NCBI GenBank assembly: GCA_019614645.1
Contig: JABWDB010000008.1
Coordinates: 1,302,001-1,366,000, forward strand
DNA from: Stratiolaelaps scimitus
Lineage: Eukaryota > Arthropoda > Arachnida > Mesostigmata > Laelapidae
Direction: 5' to 3'
Length of the DNA stretch: 64,000 bases
Part shown: positions 61,549 to 64,000 of the stretch, one piece after another
How the letters are laid out: each line of letters begins with the position of its first letter
How positions within the stretch are numbered: position 1 is the stretch's first letter
Translations under genes and position numbers: made by a program
Notes under the pieces: generated by a model
Seen by the model: the letters and a program-made list of their open reading frames with translations, nothing else
The model's database searches: none
Told to the model about the DNA's origin: nothing

Positions 61549-61823
61549 TCCTACGCGCTATTGAATCAGTGAATTCAAGAGGGAATCGAACTAGTGGACT
61601 GCAAGGAATGAAAGGCCGCTAGGAATCGGCCTGGCATGCACAAGAAGAAGATCCCTTTTCGCCAGGATTCGCACCTGTTCACAAGTCACATCTTGCGGCA
61701 GCAATAATCGTAGAGTTGGGCTTCGAAATTGTCGAAAATCTATCCGATTTTTCCTTTCTATACAGGGAACATGTTGATCCACCTTGTATTATGGTAAGTT
61801 TATTTTCGTGCATCAATATCACG

Positions 61824-61989
61824 TAGAATCTTTGGAGTTCTTTATCATCTTTCTTTATCTGAAAATTCTCGCCAGGTACGAGTGGAAGAGATTAAGCAGA
61901 GGTGGTCCCGACAGGTCCTCATAGCTATACCTAAAGGTTAAAAGCTGAGGCCTGTCAGATAGGGGAACAGCTGAGGGTCAGCTCGAAAA
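61824..61989 (+). mobile_element. SINE-like element, family 1, 5'-truncated copy
   Basis: Shares the body of the 33640-33905 element, from AGAATCTTTGGAGTTCTTTA through GGTCCCGACAGGTCCTCATA to GGGTCAGCTCGAAAAA, but lacks the A and B boxes. This is the 5' truncation expected of retroposed copies. Confidence 0.65.
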
Positions 61990-62057
61990 ACAATTATATA
62001 TTTTTTAACAATATCACGCAAAATGATTCGGGAAAGATAACACATAGTTTTTGCGCT

Positions 62058-62135
62058 GTTCCCCTATAGGCAGACAGGCTTCAGCACTTATCCTTAGGTA
62101 TTACTCTGAGGACCTGTCGGGGCCACCTCAGTGTA
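62058..62135 (-). mobile_element. SINE-like element, family 1, inverted fragment
   Basis: The reverse complement contains GTGGCCCCGACAGGTCCTCA and GAAGCCTGTCTGCCTATAGG, the central body of the family. It stands in opposite orientation about 70 bp from the copy ending at 61989. Confidence 0.6.
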
Positions 62136-62564
62136 TTTTTTGACTGGTCGTATCTGCCAACACTCTCTAAATAAATGAAGATCTTTTATACGCTCTAGGC
62201 AAGAGCAGCCCGACTTCCCGAGGATTATGACTAAAGACGTCGATCTGCTGTGCAAGTAATGACAAAGGCTCCACGAGCTGCGGTTAAATTTGGCTGATAA
62301 TCATTACCTCGTAGCAAAATTTCCAGGTTGAAAATAATTTCACTTTTTAATACCACTAATAAAAAACAAAACGAAAATGACTCTTTATGTTAATACGTAG
62401 CAAAATATGACGTAATCGATACCCAGCAAAGTCCGCGTTCCGTGGATTTATGTACATTCGATTTTGGTCCAGACAGTCAGGTAACAGTTGTAACATCGCC
62501 CCGTCAGCCATTGTTGTGTGCTCTTCAATTCGGAAGAACTTTGGTGCGTACTGCAATCGCAAAA

Positions 62565-63454
62565 ATGGATTCCGCTCTACTTCGAGAACGTGAAGCGTTC
62601 AAAAAACGCGCAATGGCCGTCCCGGTTGTCGAGAATCGGACGTCCAAGCGTGATTCGCCACCAAGGGACAAGAAGAAACCCACCATGCCTACCAAAGTAA
62701 TGAAGCCCCCTGCTGCTCCGAAGGATCCCTACCGGTAGGTGGTTAGAAAATGTGTAGAGTCTACGTGCGGTTGGAAAAGTTGACGAATGAAGGTGTTTGT
62801 ATAAGGAGGTTGCAATAAAGCACAACTTGTTGTCGCAAACGAGAGAAGACTATTGATTTTCCAAATTTCGCCTCAGTGTTACTTACTTATTAATTGATGT
62901 TCTGTTTTCTGGCTGGGCAGTCGGAGCACCCAACCCAGCCTGGGGGGGGGGCGCCTTCTGACAACGATTATGTATAGCAACCGTGGCTTCTGTTTGAACA
63001 ATTTTATCCGCCAAATGACTGCTCAAATCGTTCCTTGTCATCCATCGTTCCTTGTTTCTTGCTTGATCCACGCATTCAACACACTGCCTCCATTTTACAA
63101 AAAAATATTAGCAAAATAATTTCCGAATTACTTTTTTTTGGCTTCATGTTTTATTGTACAAGTTGGGTTCGGGTTTTAATGTAGAAGTAACTTATGTATC
63201 GCATGTAAGTATCTTCAGCGGCAATACTGACGTTCTGAAGGGTCTCATTTGCGGTGGCACGATATGCCTCATTGGCTAAATGCGCTTCATCACTTTGTTT
63301 GATTCTTGAATTATGTAGATACAAGACGATGACTGGAGGAGGCGTAAACTCGTTCTCTGTGCTAGCGAGAATTGTCAAATACATGAGGACTCGCCACCTT
63401 GAAGGAGACACCCATCCATTGACTCTCGAAGAGATTCTTGACGAAACGTCACAG
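62565..63454 (+). CDS. GTF2E2: Transcription initiation factor IIE subunit beta, 5' part
   Basis: Two coding exons, 62565-62734 and 63319-63454, joined in phase 2 (CG|GTAGGT, TGTAG|A). The second ends at a GTATGT donor in phase 0 at 63454, so the gene continues beyond the window. TFIIE beta works with TFIIE alpha at the RNA polymerase II preinitiation complex and recruits TFIIH. Residues 1-57 start [20 protein letters not shown] then [13 protein letters not shown] and a Lys/Pro-rich linker, matching the animal N-terminus. Exon 2 begins the first winged-helix region with [15 protein letters not shown], then [17 protein letters not shown], which is the strongly conserved core. I saw no third exon before 64000. 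The start codon is the first ATG in good context and agrees with the family. Confidence 0.93.
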
Positions 63455-64000
63455 GTATGTTCTCTGCTTTTCGTTTGTACTCAATTTCGTATTTAGTGGG
63501 AAGGCTCTTTATTGCATACTTCAATATAAGACTACCCTATATGATCTAGTGTACAATTAAAAGGCGATTAAATAGAAGTAGGTCTTTTGTTCGTAGAGAT
63601 AGATCTGCTGCTAGCTATGTGAAACGGGGGCTATCCCTGTTCTCCTATACATTTCCGGAACCCGACCTTCAGCCAATGGACGCGCGGAAGATCAGGCTTA
63701 AGGGTAGCGGTACTCCAACAGCGGTCTTTTTGAGGAAGGCGGCTAGCAGGCGTTCCGGGTTATGAATACGCTTCACTTAAATGTCAACAATCCCCTTAGA
63801 ACTAAATTGAAATAAAAAATGACTAAAGTGTGTGGCACTTCATGGCGCTTTTTGTTTACGGGCAACAATACGCGGCTATCTAAGAACATAACTGGCATTA
63901 GTATGATACAAAATGTATATTTGTACTGTTAAAGATATTCGCATTAGTGTCGGCTACTGCGTCATCTAGTTCCTCTGAACTTACGATACGAACAAAAATA
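63455..64000. other. Start of a GTF2E2 intron
   Basis: Follows the GTATGT donor of exon 2. I see no exon or repeat in it. Confidence 0.6.

Overview
The window is nuclear DNA from an animal. Genes are split by GT-AG introns, codons follow metazoan protein families, and intergenic DNA is rich in TA-dinucleotide microsatellites and decayed transposons (mariner, a non-LTR retrotransposon, two tRNA-derived SINE-like families). An arthropod, possibly a parasitiform mite, fits best; that species-level guess is inference from general character, not from a diagnostic marker.

Layout. (1) 1-3398, minus: a fragment of an LDL-receptor-family gene (four LDLa modules, EGF pair, start of a YWTD propeller); its 3' part runs off the left edge and its 5' exons are unresolved. 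(2) 8168-15863, minus: a complete 11-exon ATG9, the autophagy lipid scramblase; all exon phases close to a predicted 829 residues. (3) 20015-23128, plus: a complete 5-exon deoxyribose-phosphate aldolase (DERA, 312 residues). (4) 24862-26859, minus: a complete 4-exon sorting nexin of the SNX10/11 type (423 residues) with a long disordered tail, tail-to-tail with DERA. (5) About 26.9-47.2 kb: no gene I can assign; microsatellites, a full-length SINE, a CpG-rich island near 30.4-32.5 kb, and a few unassigned possible exons. (6) 47.2-61.5 kb, plus: a tandem array of four single-exon genes for secreted Tyr/Asn/Gln/Gly/Ser-rich repeat proteins, each with its own TATA box and poly(A) signal, with transposon relics between them. 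(7) 62565 to the right edge, plus: the first two coding exons of TFIIE beta (GTF2E2).

The housekeeping genes are unrelated to each other in pathway (autophagy, deoxynucleoside catabolism, endosomal sorting, transcription initiation). The coherent and unfamiliar system is the repeat-protein array. The four paralogs share a promoter module, a signal peptide and 3' sequence but have diverged through internal repeat expansion (20-residue units in three; 52-residue and then 10-residue units in the third). In three of them, coding-like sequence homologous to the third gene's C-terminus continues in frame past the stop codon. I recognise no named family for them; a secreted structural, adhesive or silk-like material is a guess from composition only.
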